A stretch of 64,000 nucleotides of DNA from Lysinibacillus_B sp050613145 (GCF_050613145.1 NZ_CP192507.1:3472001-3536000); one strand, 5' to 3'; shown: positions 32,232 to 39,897, numbered from the stretch's first letter. Numbers and translations: made by a program. Notes: generated by a model from the sequence alone, not told the origin.

Positions 32232-32963
32232 CTATTTCACACCTGTATAAATAACCGTTACATCTGGATGATTGTGTAATGCACTTGCTGGGAAATCTTC
32301 TGTTACTTCGCCCAAACGTAAACGATCGTATGCTTCTTGTTTTGAAGCACCTGAAATTAATAGCACAATTTTACGCGATTGCATAATTGTTTTAATACCC
32401 ATTGTAATCGCATGTGTCGGTACATCTTCTGGCTTATCGAAGTAAATTTTATTCGCTTCACGTGTTGACTCTGTTAGTTCAACAATGTTTGTACCTGCTT
32501 CGAATGAAGAACCTGGTTCATTAAAGCCAATATGTCCGTTCACACCAATGCCTAAAAGCTGCATGTCAATGCCACCTGCCGCTTCGATTGCCACATCATA
32601 ATCAGTAGCCGCTTTTTCAACGTCCGCTACATTACCAGCTGGTACATGAATGTTTTTACGTTTCATATCAATATGATTAAATAAATGTTCGTCCATATAA
32701 TAGTGGTAGCTCACTTTATTTTCAGGTGCTATACCAATATACTCATCTAAGTTAAACGATGTAGCCTCAGCAAACGAACTTTCACCAGCTTGATAGCTCG
32801 CGACTAACTCTTTATAGAAGCCTTCTGGTGTCCCCCCTGTAGCCATACCAAATACACTTTGTTTATGTTCTTTTAATTGTACTTTAAACAGATCTGCCGC
32901 TAACTTACTCATTTCCTCATAGCTAGCCGCTTCAATCCATTTCATATTTGTTTTCGAGTTCAT
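32232..32963 (-). CDS. nagB: Glucosamine-6-phosphate deaminase NagB
   Basis: Converts glucosamine-6-phosphate to fructose-6-phosphate and ammonia, the entry of amino sugars into glycolysis. 243 residues, the normal length. Seen are ATGGTPEGFYKEL (phosphate site), NLDEYIG with the catalytic Asp, and LGIGVNGHIGFNEPGSSF with the catalytic His. I chose ATG at 32963, after an AGGG site; an upstream ATG adds 33 unconserved residues. No nagA lies beside it and no nagR-type operator was recognised, so it appears as a solitary gene here. Confidence 0.93.
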   Translation of the reverse strand: MNSKTNMKWIEAASYEEMSKLAADLFKVQLKEHKQSVFGMATGGTPEGFYKELVASYQAGESSFAEATSFNLDEYIGIAPENKVSYHYYMDEHLFNHIDMKRKNIHVPAGNVADVEKAATDYDVAIEAAGGIDMQLLGIGVNGHIGFNEPGSSFEAGTNIVELTESTREANKIYFDKPEDVPTHAITMGIKTIMQSRKIVLLISGASKQEAYDRLRLGEVTEDFPASALHNHPDVTVIYTGVK

Positions 32964-33351
32964 TTTGTTTACCCTACTTTCATTCGTTCTCATGTTATAC
33001 TCATAACCGCAAAATAACAACTGTAAATCCTTGTTACAATAGGCTTTCTTATCGTTTATCAATATGACATGTATGTGTTAATTTTAAATGAAATAACCTT
33101 ATTAATCTATGTAAAAGATATGGCTATTTTAAGGATATAAATGAACAAGGGGTTAGATACAGTCTCTAAGCTCTTATTCATATTGCTACTGCTGTTCCCC
33201 TTTTGATATTCTTACCCTAAATGTATTTATTCGTCGTCTGTGTTAACTCAATTTTTGTTTGACACATAAAAAGATTACCTCAGCTACTTATAGTGAGGCG
33301 ATCTGATTTATAAGTTTTTATCCTATTGAAACTGAAAATGAGGCAATTGAT
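32964..33351. other. Gene-poor A+T-rich spacer
   Basis: No frame with a credible start, ribosome-binding site or family likeness on either strand. It precedes a gene remnant and looks like decayed DNA. Confidence 0.5.
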
Positions 33352-33505
33352 TTATTGCGCTTCTTTCTTATACCATCTATCTCCACCATGGGCTAAATTA
33401 TAGAACATATTACCTTCACCAGCATTGAAAGTATCAATGTATGCTTTACTTCAATTTTACTATTGATTGCCCGTACTTCCATTTTAATCTCTGAACAAAA
33501 CAATC
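33352..33505 (-). pseudogene. Frameshifted gene remnant
   Basis: The minus strand encodes AYIDTFNAGEGNMFYNLAHG and then GDRWYKKEAQ before a stop. An apparently continuous upstream segment (KMEVRAINSKIEV) is in another frame, so a frameshift lies near 33450. There is no start codon with a ribosome-binding site. It looks like the C-terminal tail of a lost gene; the family is not recognised. Confidence 0.45.
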
Positions 33506-33649
33506 AACTCCAAAATGAGCCAACACTTTGCTTACAAACTACCTAATTTTAATTATTCTATATTTTCATTTTTTTCAAAAAATAAAGATTGAATATGTTG
33601 TAGCAAGCATGCAATACTTAAGATGTATACTACTAAAGGAGGCTAGTAG

Positions 33650-34393
33650 ATGTTTAACTTACAAGATAAAGTAGCAATTGTAACAGGTGGATCATCAGGA
33701 ATTGGACTGGCAACAGTAAAGGCATTTGTCGCAAAAGGTGCAAAGGTCATTTTATCAGATATTAATACGGAGGCTGGTAATCAACATGTTGCATCTATCC
33801 GTGAATCTGGTGGAGAAGCGTCATTCTTTGAGGCAAATGTTGCAGATGAAGCTGCAGTACAAGCATTAGTGAAGTTCGCTGTCGATACTTACGGTAAATT
33901 AGACATTATTGTTAATAATGCTGGTATTGGTGTATTAGCTCCTACACATGAATTATCCTTTGAAGAATATAACCACGTGATTAAAGTCAACCAAGATAGT
34001 GTTTTCTATGGAAGTAAATATGCTATTCAAGAGTTTTTAAAAACCGGTGGCGGTGCAATTGTAAGTGTTGCTTCAATTTTAGGCACAGTTGGAGAGCCTG
34101 GTGCATTCGCTTATAATGCATCAAAGGGTGCTGTCAATATTATGACAAAGTCTTTAGCTGCTGAATATTCGGGCCAAAACATTCGAGTCAATTCTGTTTG
34201 TCCAGGCTATGTAGAATCAGGGATGGTAAACAAAGAGGCACTAGGCGATTTTTATGACGGATTAGTCGCCCGTCATCCAATTGGCCGCCTTGGACGTCCT
34301 GAAGAAATTGCACACGCAATTGTTTTCCTCTGTGAAAATGAATTTGTTACTGGCTGTAATTTACTAGTAGACGGCGGATATACAGCTGTTTAA
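33650..34393 (+). CDS. Short-chain dehydrogenase/reductase (SDR)
   Basis: Classical SDR oxidoreductase of 247 residues with Rossmann motif TGGSSGIG (12-19), NNAG (89-92), catalytic Ser142, and Tyr155-x3-Lys159 (YNASK), plus the C-terminal PGYVESGMV segment. An Asp at the end of beta-2 (SDIN) indicates NAD(H) preference. Substrate unknown; relatives include glucose/alcohol dehydrogenases and 3-oxoacyl reductases. ATG at 33650 follows AAAGGAGG. It stands alone between gene remnants just left of the tRNA-Leu-bounded island. Confidence 0.9.
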   Translation: MFNLQDKVAIVTGGSSGIGLATVKAFVAKGAKVILSDINTEAGNQHVASIRESGGEASFFEANVADEAAVQALVKFAVDTYGKLDIIVNNAGIGVLAPTHELSFEEYNHVIKVNQDSVFYGSKYAIQEFLKTGGGAIVSVASILGTVGEPGAFAYNASKGAVNIMTKSLAAEYSGQNIRVNSVCPGYVESGMVNKEALGDFYDGLVARHPIGRLGRPEEIAHAIVFLCENEFVTGCNLLVDGGYTAV

Positions 34394-34422
34394 AAAATAT
34401 TGACGTTTAAACTAATGAAGTA

Positions 34423-34551
34423 TTAAAAGTGATATACGACAATTAAAATACTTCTTTCATGTGGTGATAAATCGTAAAGGCCATCTACTTTTTGTAAATT
34501 TTGTGCGAATTGTACATTACCTACTGCAAAGCCGACTAATCCCATTAGCAT
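34423..34551 (-). pseudogene. Remnant of a membrane protein gene
   Basis: A minus-strand frame reads MLMGLVGFAVGNVQFAQNL then VDGLYDLSPHERSILIVVYH before the stop: one hydrophobic segment and a plausible tail. No ribosome-binding site lies before the ATG at 34551, and a stop lies a short way upstream in frame, so it seems to be the 3' end of a broken gene. Family not recognised. Confidence 0.4.
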
Positions 34552-34619
34552 AGCAGTAGGCTTGAATACGATATGGTGAAACGTTCAGCACACAATTACA
34601 AGTTATTTTTGTCTTATTA

Positions 34620-34790
34620 AGAGAAAAGGGGCCGTCTGAAAAGACATTTTGAGACGGCACCTTTGCGACGAGGATGGTGGCATTTTGATGTGACCACCGC
34701 AGGAGCAATATTTCTTAATGGATAATTGTTAAGAAATAAAGGGGTGTCCAGAAAGTTTTTACTTTCTGGACACCCCCTTTACTAGTTAAA
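34620..34790. repeat. Intergenic element, copy B (hairpin-core-hairpin)
   Basis: First hairpin AAGGGGCCGTCT / AGACGGCACCTT, then core TTTGCGaCGAGGATGGTGG and ACCACCGCAGgAGCA (34669-34717), then a strong hairpin AAAGGGGTGTCCAGAAAGT with its complement (34739-34781). The core matches copy A at 23093-23140. The last hairpin, read on the minus strand, would serve as a terminator behind the tRNA-Leu fragment at 34792. Confidence 0.6.
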
Positions 34791-34791
34791 T

Positions 34792-34808
34792 TGATACCGG
34801 TAGTCGGG
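34792..34808 (-). repeat. Putative attL: 17-bp copy of tRNA-Leu 3' end
   Basis: TGATACCGGTAGTCGGG is identical, and in the same orientation, to 38658-38674, the 3' end of the intact tRNA-Leu gene. Identity stops exactly at both sides. A 17-base match to one chosen site is very unlikely by chance in 64 kb. Confidence 0.75.
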
Positions 34809-34941
34809 ACCACAAACAGTTCGTAAAAGCTTATGTAAAATGATTGGCTATGTAAACCTCAAAAATACTTACTTCTCTTTTATTAACCATGTCATGCCTC
34901 AAGCATAGGTGTTTCTCTCATTACATTATACCGTTCAGAAG

Positions 34942-36039
34942 TTAAACTGCTTTTACTTGATCCGTTTCAGCACCTTGATTTAATGCCAAAAGTAATTTTT
35001 CTGCATCATGTTGTAAATCGACAAGACTCTCTGCCTCTTGAACTAGTTTTTGCATTGTACTTAATTCATCATCGCTAATTTCAACTAGCTCTTCAAACAT
35101 TTCAACGGATTCCCTGGAAATGAAAGAAATGTCTCTCATGGCGGCCATAATTTGCTGAGAGCTTGACGATAACTCTTCCGTACTTGCAGATGAATTTGCA
35201 TTATTGTCAGCAATAATTTTTATAGTATCTACAATCTTTTCGAACATCGTGCCAATTTCTAAAATGGTTGTATTCGTTTGTGCAAACTCTTCTGTTCCTT
35301 GATTCATTGATGTGACAACTTTGTCTGTCTCTTCTTGAATATTTTTTACAATATTCGATACTTCAGCAGCTGACTGACGTGATTGTTCAGCTAATTTACG
35401 CACTTCATCAGCAACTACAGCAAACCCTTTACCGTGTTCACCTGCACGGGCTGCTTCGATAGCTGCGTTCAATGCTAATAAATTAATTTGCTCTGAAATC
35501 CCCGTAATGACTTTCACAATCATACCAATTTCGTGTGATTTTTCCCCAAGTATATTGATTGCATCAAATGTCGTATTAATCGTTTGATCAAATTGCTCCA
35601 TTTTTACCATAGAATCTTTTAACTTTTCGTTACCTTCTTGTGTCAATTCTAACGTCGTATTCGATTGTTCTGAAATTTGGTTTGATCTGATAGATAGTTC
35701 TTCAATCGCCTCTGTCATATCTTCGATAGAAGTAGAACTCTCTTCAGTAGCGACTAATTGCTTTTTTAACCCTTTCCCTACCTCATCGATCGCGGCCCTT
35801 ACAATATCAGCCTTCTCAGCTGCGTATTCCCCATGTTCAGTAAGGTTCTCACCTTTTCCATTCACATTTTTTGCGAATGAATGAAATTGCTCTCTTATTT
35901 GATCTACTGATAATCCCTCTATTCCGTTTATAACCTCATGCGTTATATCGGAATGACGTTTAAGCGAAAAATATTGGTAAGCAAAATACAAAGATGTACA
36001 TAATAAAACTACAATAATCCCCAGCATGATCGCGTCCAT
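34942..36039 (-). CDS. Membrane-anchored methyl-accepting chemotaxis protein lacking an external sensor domain
   Basis: 365 residues: one N-terminal membrane helix (about 4-22), a long coiled-coil region, and the MCP signalling hairpin near residues 176-220 with the canonical tip INLLALNAAIEAARAGE and GKGFAVVADEVRKLAEQS. No periplasmic ligand-binding domain and no clear HAMP, so it senses a cytoplasmic or membrane signal, or receives one from its operon partners. It should join chemoreceptor arrays via CheW/CheA. ATG at 36039 follows AGGAG by 8 bases, 10 bases after the GNAT-like gene. Third gene of the riboswitch-controlled operon in the island. Confidence 0.88.
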   Translation of the reverse strand: MDAIMLGIIVVLLCTSLYFAYQYFSLKRHSDITHEVINGIEGLSVDQIREQFHSFAKNVNGKGENLTEHGEYAAEKADIVRAAIDEVGKGLKKQLVATEESSTSIEDMTEAIEELSIRSNQISEQSNTTLELTQEGNEKLKDSMVKMEQFDQTINTTFDAINILGEKSHEIGMIVKVITGISEQINLLALNAAIEAARAGEHGKGFAVVADEVRKLAEQSRQSAAEVSNIVKNIQEETDKVVTSMNQGTEEFAQTNTTILEIGTMFEKIVDTIKIIADNNANSSASTEELSSSSQQIMAAMRDISFISRESVEMFEELVEISDDELSTMQKLVQEAESLVDLQHDAEKLLLALNQGAETDQVKAV

Positions 36040-36049
36040 AAAAAATCTC

Positions 36050-36778
36050 CTATTCTACTAACGTATTTAGCTCTTTAACAATGATGTAAATGCCATCTGC
36101 TACAGTCGATGGAATATGGCTTAGCCTCTCATTGTTTTCATATTTATGAACAATATAGTTTCCTTCTACGTCTACATATTTTGTCATGCCATGATACTTC
36201 TCCATCAAACGCATTGACTTCGGATTTGTTGCTTCCCCTAACACAAGTCGTAAGCCTTCTTCTGTTGCTCTTTCTATCAATAAATCGCTTAACCTTTGTA
36301 CAATTTCATGACGATTATGCTCAGCAATGATACCTAATAAAAATAAATGCAATATTTCTCCATCTTCCATATCTTTTCCATAACGTTTTTTATAATCATT
36401 TAGGAAACGGATATCAATATCTTCTAATACACGCATTACTACATTCATATCAGCAAACGTGCCGTCAAAAATATCCCCTTCGATAATTTCAAGGGCATTT
36501 GTATCCCCAACTAATGCACCTACCACATTTTGTTCTTGATCTAGCGCAACGGCACAATAGCCTTGGTGAGCATTTGTCTCGATATATTCCTTTGTAAATT
36601 GATAAAAATCTTCGTAAGGTAATTCTAAGGCGTACCCAATGATTGGTTCTTGCACCCATTTGCCAGCAACATCTACTCCAATAAATGTGCTTGCGATACA
36701 CGCTGCTGCCTTTTCAATTAAATCTGGCTGATCCTTTGTAAGGATTTCATATGTATATAAAGCTTCAATCGTTTGCAT
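36050..36778 (-). CDS. GNAT-like acetyltransferase
   Basis: 242 residues with overall pattern of a GNAT N-acetyltransferase: VAGALVGDTN-like beta-4 region in the centre (about residues 83-95) and LLIERATEEGLRLVLGEATNPKSMRLMEKYHGM (about 165-200), resembling the acetyl-CoA-binding and C-terminal core. The canonical Q/RxxGxG/A loop is not clear, so activity is uncertain. Substrate unknown. ATG at 36778 follows AGAGAGG. It lies between the STAS-like and chemoreceptor genes in one operon, so it may modify or gate that signalling pathway; this link is inference only. Confidence 0.6.
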   Translation of the reverse strand: MQTIEALYTYEILTKDQPDLIEKAAACIASTFIGVDVAGKWVQEPIIGYALELPYEDFYQFTKEYIETNAHQGYCAVALDQEQNVVGALVGDTNALEIIEGDIFDGTFADMNVVMRVLEDIDIRFLNDYKKRYGKDMEDGEILHLFLLGIIAEHNRHEIVQRLSDLLIERATEEGLRLVLGEATNPKSMRLMEKYHGMTKYVDVEGNYIVHKYENNERLSHIPSTVADGIYIIVKELNTLVE

Positions 36779-36820
36779 GGTAAAATTCCTCTCTAAGATG
36801 TGATTATATTTAATTCAAGA

Positions 36821-37195
36821 CTAACGCATTGCTAATTGCGAAACATTGTCCACTACTGTTCCTGGGAAGTTAACTCCCTCTAAAGCATTTCGCACTTGCA
36901 CATATGCAATTTTAGAGCGTGGATTGACAATAACAATATCTTTGAAACCTAGTGATGCATAAAACATGAGTGTTTGCCCTAGCTCTGCCGAAATCTTTGA
37001 AGGAACAGGTGATTGATAAGTTCCATCCGCTACAAATGTATAAGTATTTTTCGGTACTTTTGCCACGGTCTCTTGCAAATCGTTTAAATATTCCTCTACA
37101 ACCTCTGCTTTAAGAAACCCTTGTATTTGAATGTGTAATTCTTTTTTTGCTTCGTAAATCGCCATTTTATATTTCGGTTTATCAACGACTATCAT
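36821..37195 (-). CDS. STAS/SpoIIAA-like small protein
   Basis: 124 residues with alternating strands and helices: MAIYEAKKELHIQIQGFL, a long helix (EVVEEYLNDLQETV), a strand TYTFVADGTY, a helix and strand DIVIVNP, and a final helix. This secondary pattern suggests a STAS/SpoIIAA-like fold, used for protein-protein signalling; similarity is weak and is not a firm family call. ATG at 37195 follows AAGGAG by 7 bases. First gene of the operon, behind a c-di-GMP-I riboswitch and terminator, so it depends on riboswitch readthrough. Confidence 0.6.
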   Translation of the reverse strand: MIVVDKPKYKMAIYEAKKELHIQIQGFLKAEVVEEYLNDLQETVAKVPKNTYTFVADGTYQSPVPSKISAELGQTLMFYASLGFKDIVIVNPRSKIAYVQVRNALEGVNFPGTVVDNVSQLAMR

Positions 37196-37329
37196 CTCTA
37201 CTCTCCTTTTTATTATAATATTGATGATGTTTGCCTATTTTTTATCAAATCTACTAAGCTCACTACACCAAGACGTCATTCCATTTTCGCTACAGTTGAT
37301 TACACCTCCCCCCTTGCTTTTCTCTAAAC

Positions 37330-37362
37330 AAAAAAGCTATCCCTGATAATAATTAGGACAGC
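37330..37362 (-). terminator. Riboswitch-controlled terminator
   Basis: Minus-strand stem GCTGTCC/GGATAGC (one G-U pair), loop of about 13 bases and a T6 tail, placed between the c-di-GMP aptamer and the STAS-like gene. A small AAATAAT/ATTATTT hairpin lies between aptamer and terminator and may take part in switching. Confidence 0.7.
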
Positions 37363-37369
37363 CAAATAA

Positions 37370-37465
37370 TCACTTATTATTTTAGCAACCCGACTATCAT
37401 TATCCAGGAGGATTTTAGACTCGTAGCTTTGCGTCCTTATCTTTCAATAAGTTTGCCTTTTCAAT
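37370..37465 (-). ncRNA. c-di-GMP-I (GEMM-I) riboswitch
   Basis: On the minus strand the order AGGCAAAC, a stem capped by GAAA (CTTATTGAAAGATAAGG), GACGCAAAGCTACG, GTCTAAAA (tetraloop receptor side), a short P3 stem CCTCCTGG, and ATAGTCGGGTTGC matches the conserved core of the GEMM-I aptamer, including GGACGCAAAGC and TAGTCGGGTTGC. These are the parts binding c-di-GMP and forming the tetraloop-receptor contact. A terminator follows, so it controls transcription of the STAS-GNAT-MCP operon. Direction of control is not predictable by eye. Confidence 0.88.
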
Positions 37466-37555
37466 TTAAGGAAAAATCATAATAATATCACATTAATATG
37501 TTAATAGTATAAATTATTTGTAAATTTTTTTCTATAATAGTACTTTTTCTAACGA

Positions 37556-37583
37556 ATATCGGACCTATTCGAGTAACTTTTTG
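37556..37583 (-). promoter_or_regulatory. Sigma-D-like (motility) promoter
   Basis: Minus-strand CAAA (37580-37583), 15-base spacer and GTCCGATAT (37556-37564) are close to the sigma-D consensus TAAA-N15-GCCGATAT. It would give a leader of about 80 bases before the riboswitch. A sigma-D promoter fits a chemoreceptor operon. Confidence 0.55.
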
Positions 37584-37895
37584 ATAATAATTAGAAAGAA
37601 GGAGATAATAAGGTACTATTAGAAGATTATACAAAGAGGAATTTTCTACTCCTTCCCAAGTGGCAAGGAAAGTAAAGAAGGAGGATTTGTGGAATTATTT
37701 TACTATTACTAACATCCTATATTTACCGTATAGTAAAAAGAACGATAACAATGATTGTTGTAAATAAAAAAATAATCACCTCAGGAGGAGCTAGTGCGCT
37801 AAAATGAACACTCGAATACAATTATTGATGTTACTATGTCTAAGTGCGAAGAGGTGTTTTACAACAATGGAAAGCACCTCAAATGGATTGGGGAT
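37584..37895. other. Non-coding A+T-rich stretch inside the island
   Basis: Several interrupted frames are present on the plus strand (a 64-codon ATG frame from 37804 has its AGGAGG 15 bases away and no likeness to a family). I see no credible gene. It may be decayed element DNA. Confidence 0.45.
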
Positions 37896-38525
37896 CTATC
37901 GTGCTAAATCAAAGTACAAGGTAATTAGTAACTCAAATGAAAAGAAACTACAGTCTAGGCACAATCTGCTCTTTATACGTTTTTTGTTTCTTATATAGAG
38001 TTTACATTCATTCCTTATACCTTGAACACAAACTCCTTCTAATTCGCTCCTATGCATACCTGTTTCAAGCAATAAAAGCATAAAGATGTTAATTCCTCAC
38101 ACCCACAAAAGAACGTAAATGCCGCTGATGTAAAAGCACTTGTAATTGTTCATGCTTAAAGGTCTCAACTACTTTTCTTCGGTCTTTTAGTAGTCTAATG
38201 TAATGTCACTTAATAGATTACTTTTAGTGTGCCGTTTACGATACAGAAAATTTAAAAATGCTCTAATGGCTCTTAAACGCGTGTTAATTGTTACTGTTTG
38301 TAATCCTTTTTTCTTGCAGATGCAAGATTAAACTCTTTTTCTCTAAGCATAAAAAACAATAATTTATTTCTGTAATACTGGATTGTTTGAGATCTTAAAT
38401 TTCTGATTAGACAATCATCAACAAATAAAGAAAAAGCCGTTTGAAAATCAATCTCTTTGATCACTTTTTGTTATGTTAATGATTTATAATTTCTGGATAG
38501 ATTATTCGTTTTTACGCCTTGCCAT
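37896..38525 (-). pseudogene. Frameshifted, truncated tyrosine recombinase (integrase)
   Basis: Starts with ATG at 38525, 8 bases after AAGGAGG (MARRKNE then a stop). Further pieces follow in changing frames: FQTAFSLFVDDCLIRNLRSQ with TIQYYRNKLLFF (SAM-like core-binding domain), VTINTRLRAIRAFLNFLYRK, ETFKHEQLQVLLHQRHLRSF with VGVRN, and FMLLLLETGMHRSELEGV with IRNKKRIKSRL. These are the successive blocks of a phage/Xer-type integrase up to the first catalytic region. The C-terminal catalytic part with the His-x-x-Arg and Tyr residues is missing. At least three frameshifts or stops are present. It lies next to the tRNA-Leu att site. Confidence 0.8.
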
Positions 38526-38591
38526 AATAATTCCTCCTTGTTTATGACAGGATACGCATACGATTTTATGTAAGAATTTTATTTAAGATAA

Positions 38592-38629
38592 ATAAAAAAC
38601 GCTCCTTACAATGTGTTGTAAGAAACGTT
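38592..38629 (-). terminator. Terminator of the rrn-tRNA operon
   Basis: Minus-strand stem AACGTTTCTTACA/TGTAAGGAGCGTT (two imperfect pairs) with T6 tail, 32 bases past the tRNA-Leu 3' end. It lies on the island side of the repeat. Confidence 0.75.
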
Positions 38630-38660
38630 GATTTCACTGCATTGGCAAGCAGTATTATGA

Positions 38661-38741
38661 TACCGGTAGTCGGGGTCGAACCGACACTCCAGAGGAACAC
38701 GATTTTGAGTCGTGCGCGTCTGCCAATTCCGCCATACCGGC
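38661..38741 (-). tRNA. tRNA-Leu(CAA)
   Basis: Acceptor GCCGGTA/TACCGGT, anticodon loop CTCAAAA with anticodon CAA. The bases after the discriminator read TCA, not CCA, so the CCA end must be repaired or added by the CCA enzyme. Its 3' end is the integration site of the neighbouring island. Confidence 0.93.
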
Positions 38742-38803
38742 ATGATTTTATTGGAACAAAATTGAGATAAAAAAAAACCGGATACCCGATTTCAATAAAA
38801 TTC

Positions 38804-38877
38804 TGGAGGCGGCTACCGGATTTGAACCGGTGATAAGGGTGTTGCAGACCCGTGCCTTACCACTTGGCTAAGCCGCC
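38804..38877 (-). tRNA. tRNA-Cys(GCA)
   Basis: Cloverleaf with anticodon GCA and encoded CCA. Confidence 0.96.
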
Positions 38878-38886
38878 AGAGAATAT

Positions 38887-38961
38887 TGGAGCGGAAGACG
38901 GGGTTCGAACCCGCGACCCCCACCTTGGCAAGGTGGTGTTCTACCACTGAACTACTTCCGC
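38887..38961 (-). tRNA. tRNA-Gly(GCC)
   Basis: Cloverleaf with anticodon GCC and encoded CCA. Confidence 0.96.
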
Positions 38962-38964
38962 GAA

Positions 38965-39039
38965 TGGCTGGGGTACTAGGATTCGAACCTAGGCATGACG
39001 GAATCAAAATCCGTTGCCTTACCGCTTGGCTATACCCCA
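38965..39039 (-). tRNA. tRNA-Gln(TTG)
   Basis: Cloverleaf with anticodon TTG, 5' T1 paired with A72, encoded CCA. Confidence 0.96.
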
Positions 39040-39069
39040 ACAATATTTTTACAATTATTATTTATATAA

Positions 39070-39146
39070 TGGGGCGACTGAAGGGAATCGAACCCTCGAA
39101 TGTCGGAACCACAATCCGATGCGTTAACCACTTCGCCACAATCGCC
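39070..39146 (-). tRNA. tRNA-His(GTG), copy 2
   Basis: Anticodon GTG, extra G at -1 paired with C73 as required for tRNA-His, CCA encoded. Body is identical to the adjacent copy; only the acceptor stem differs (GGCGATTG with CAGTCGCC). Confidence 0.95.
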
Positions 39147-39169
39147 ACTATATCAATGAAGATAAAGGA

Positions 39170-39246
39170 TGGGGCGGATGAAGGGAATCGAACCCTCGAA
39201 TGTCGGAACCACAATCCGATGCGTTAACCACTTCGCCACACCCGCC
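39170..39246 (-). tRNA. tRNA-His(GTG), copy 1
   Basis: Anticodon GTG, G-1:C73, CCA encoded. Acceptor stem GGCGGGTG with CATCCGCC; compensated changes relative to the other copy. Confidence 0.95.
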
Positions 39247-39277
39247 ACTGTTCTTCTTAATTATCTGAAATAAAAAA

Positions 39278-39351
39278 TGGCAGGGGCAGTAGGAATCGAA
39301 CCCACACCAAAGGTTTTGGAGACCTCTATTCTACCGTTGAACTATGCCCCT
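39278..39351 (-). tRNA. tRNA-Trp(CCA)
   Basis: Cloverleaf with anticodon CCA and encoded CCA end. Confidence 0.96.
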
Positions 39352-39354
39352 AAA

Positions 39355-39438
39355 TGGTGGAGGGGGACGGATTCGAACCGCCGAACCCGAAGGAGCGGAT
39401 TTACAGTCCGCCGCGTTTAGCCACTTCGCTACCCCTCC
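39355..39438 (-). tRNA. tRNA-Tyr(GTA)
   Basis: Class II tRNA with long variable arm, anticodon GTA, encoded CCA. Confidence 0.96.
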
Positions 39439-39442
39439 AAAA

Positions 39443-39518
<76 letters not shown>

Positions 39519-39530
39519 AATTTGGAAATA

Positions 39531-39606
39531 TGGTGGGTCAGGACGGAATCGAACCGCCGACACTTAGAGCTTCAATCTAATGCTCTACCAACTGAGCTAC
39601 TGACCC
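39531..39606 (-). tRNA. tRNA-Phe(GAA)
   Basis: Cloverleaf with anticodon GAA, encoded CCA. Confidence 0.96.
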
Positions 39607-39629
39607 ATATAAATATAATTTTAAATAAA

Positions 39630-39705
39630 TGGCGGTCCCGACCGGGATCGAACCGGCGATCTCCTGCGTGACAGGCAGGCATGTTAACCGCTACACCACG
39701 GGACC
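39630..39705 (-). tRNA. tRNA-Asp(GTC)
   Basis: Cloverleaf with anticodon GTC, encoded CCA. Confidence 0.96.
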
Positions 39706-39707
39706 AT

Positions 39708-39784
<77 letters not shown>

Positions 39785-39804
39785 ATAATACTATTAAAAT
39801 GATA

Positions 39805-39880
39805 TGGTGGAGGATGACGGGCTCGAACCGCCGACCCCCTGCTTGTAAGGCAGGTGCTCTCCCAGCTGAGCTAATCCTCC
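39805..39880 (-). tRNA. tRNA-Val(TAC)
   Basis: Cloverleaf with anticodon TAC, encoded CCA. Confidence 0.96.
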
Positions 39881-39897
39881 ATCTGGGTTTATTTAAA

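Larger units (their letters stand above)
34792..38674. mobile_element. Degenerate tRNA-Leu integrative element
   Basis: About 3.9 kb bounded by the 17-bp tRNA-Leu direct repeat. It contains a broken tyrosine recombinase beside the intact tRNA and a three-gene signalling operon with riboswitch, and otherwise non-coding A+T-rich DNA. Integration into the 3' end of a tRNA gene with the integrase next to it is the standard layout of genomic islands. The element is probably immobile now. Confidence 0.65.

Noticed and set aside
37804..37998. 64-codon plus-strand ATG frame with a hydrophobic N-terminus in the island
   Set aside because: Its AGGAGG is 15 bases away, the C-terminal half is low-complexity, and it overlaps the end of the integrase remnant on the other strand.
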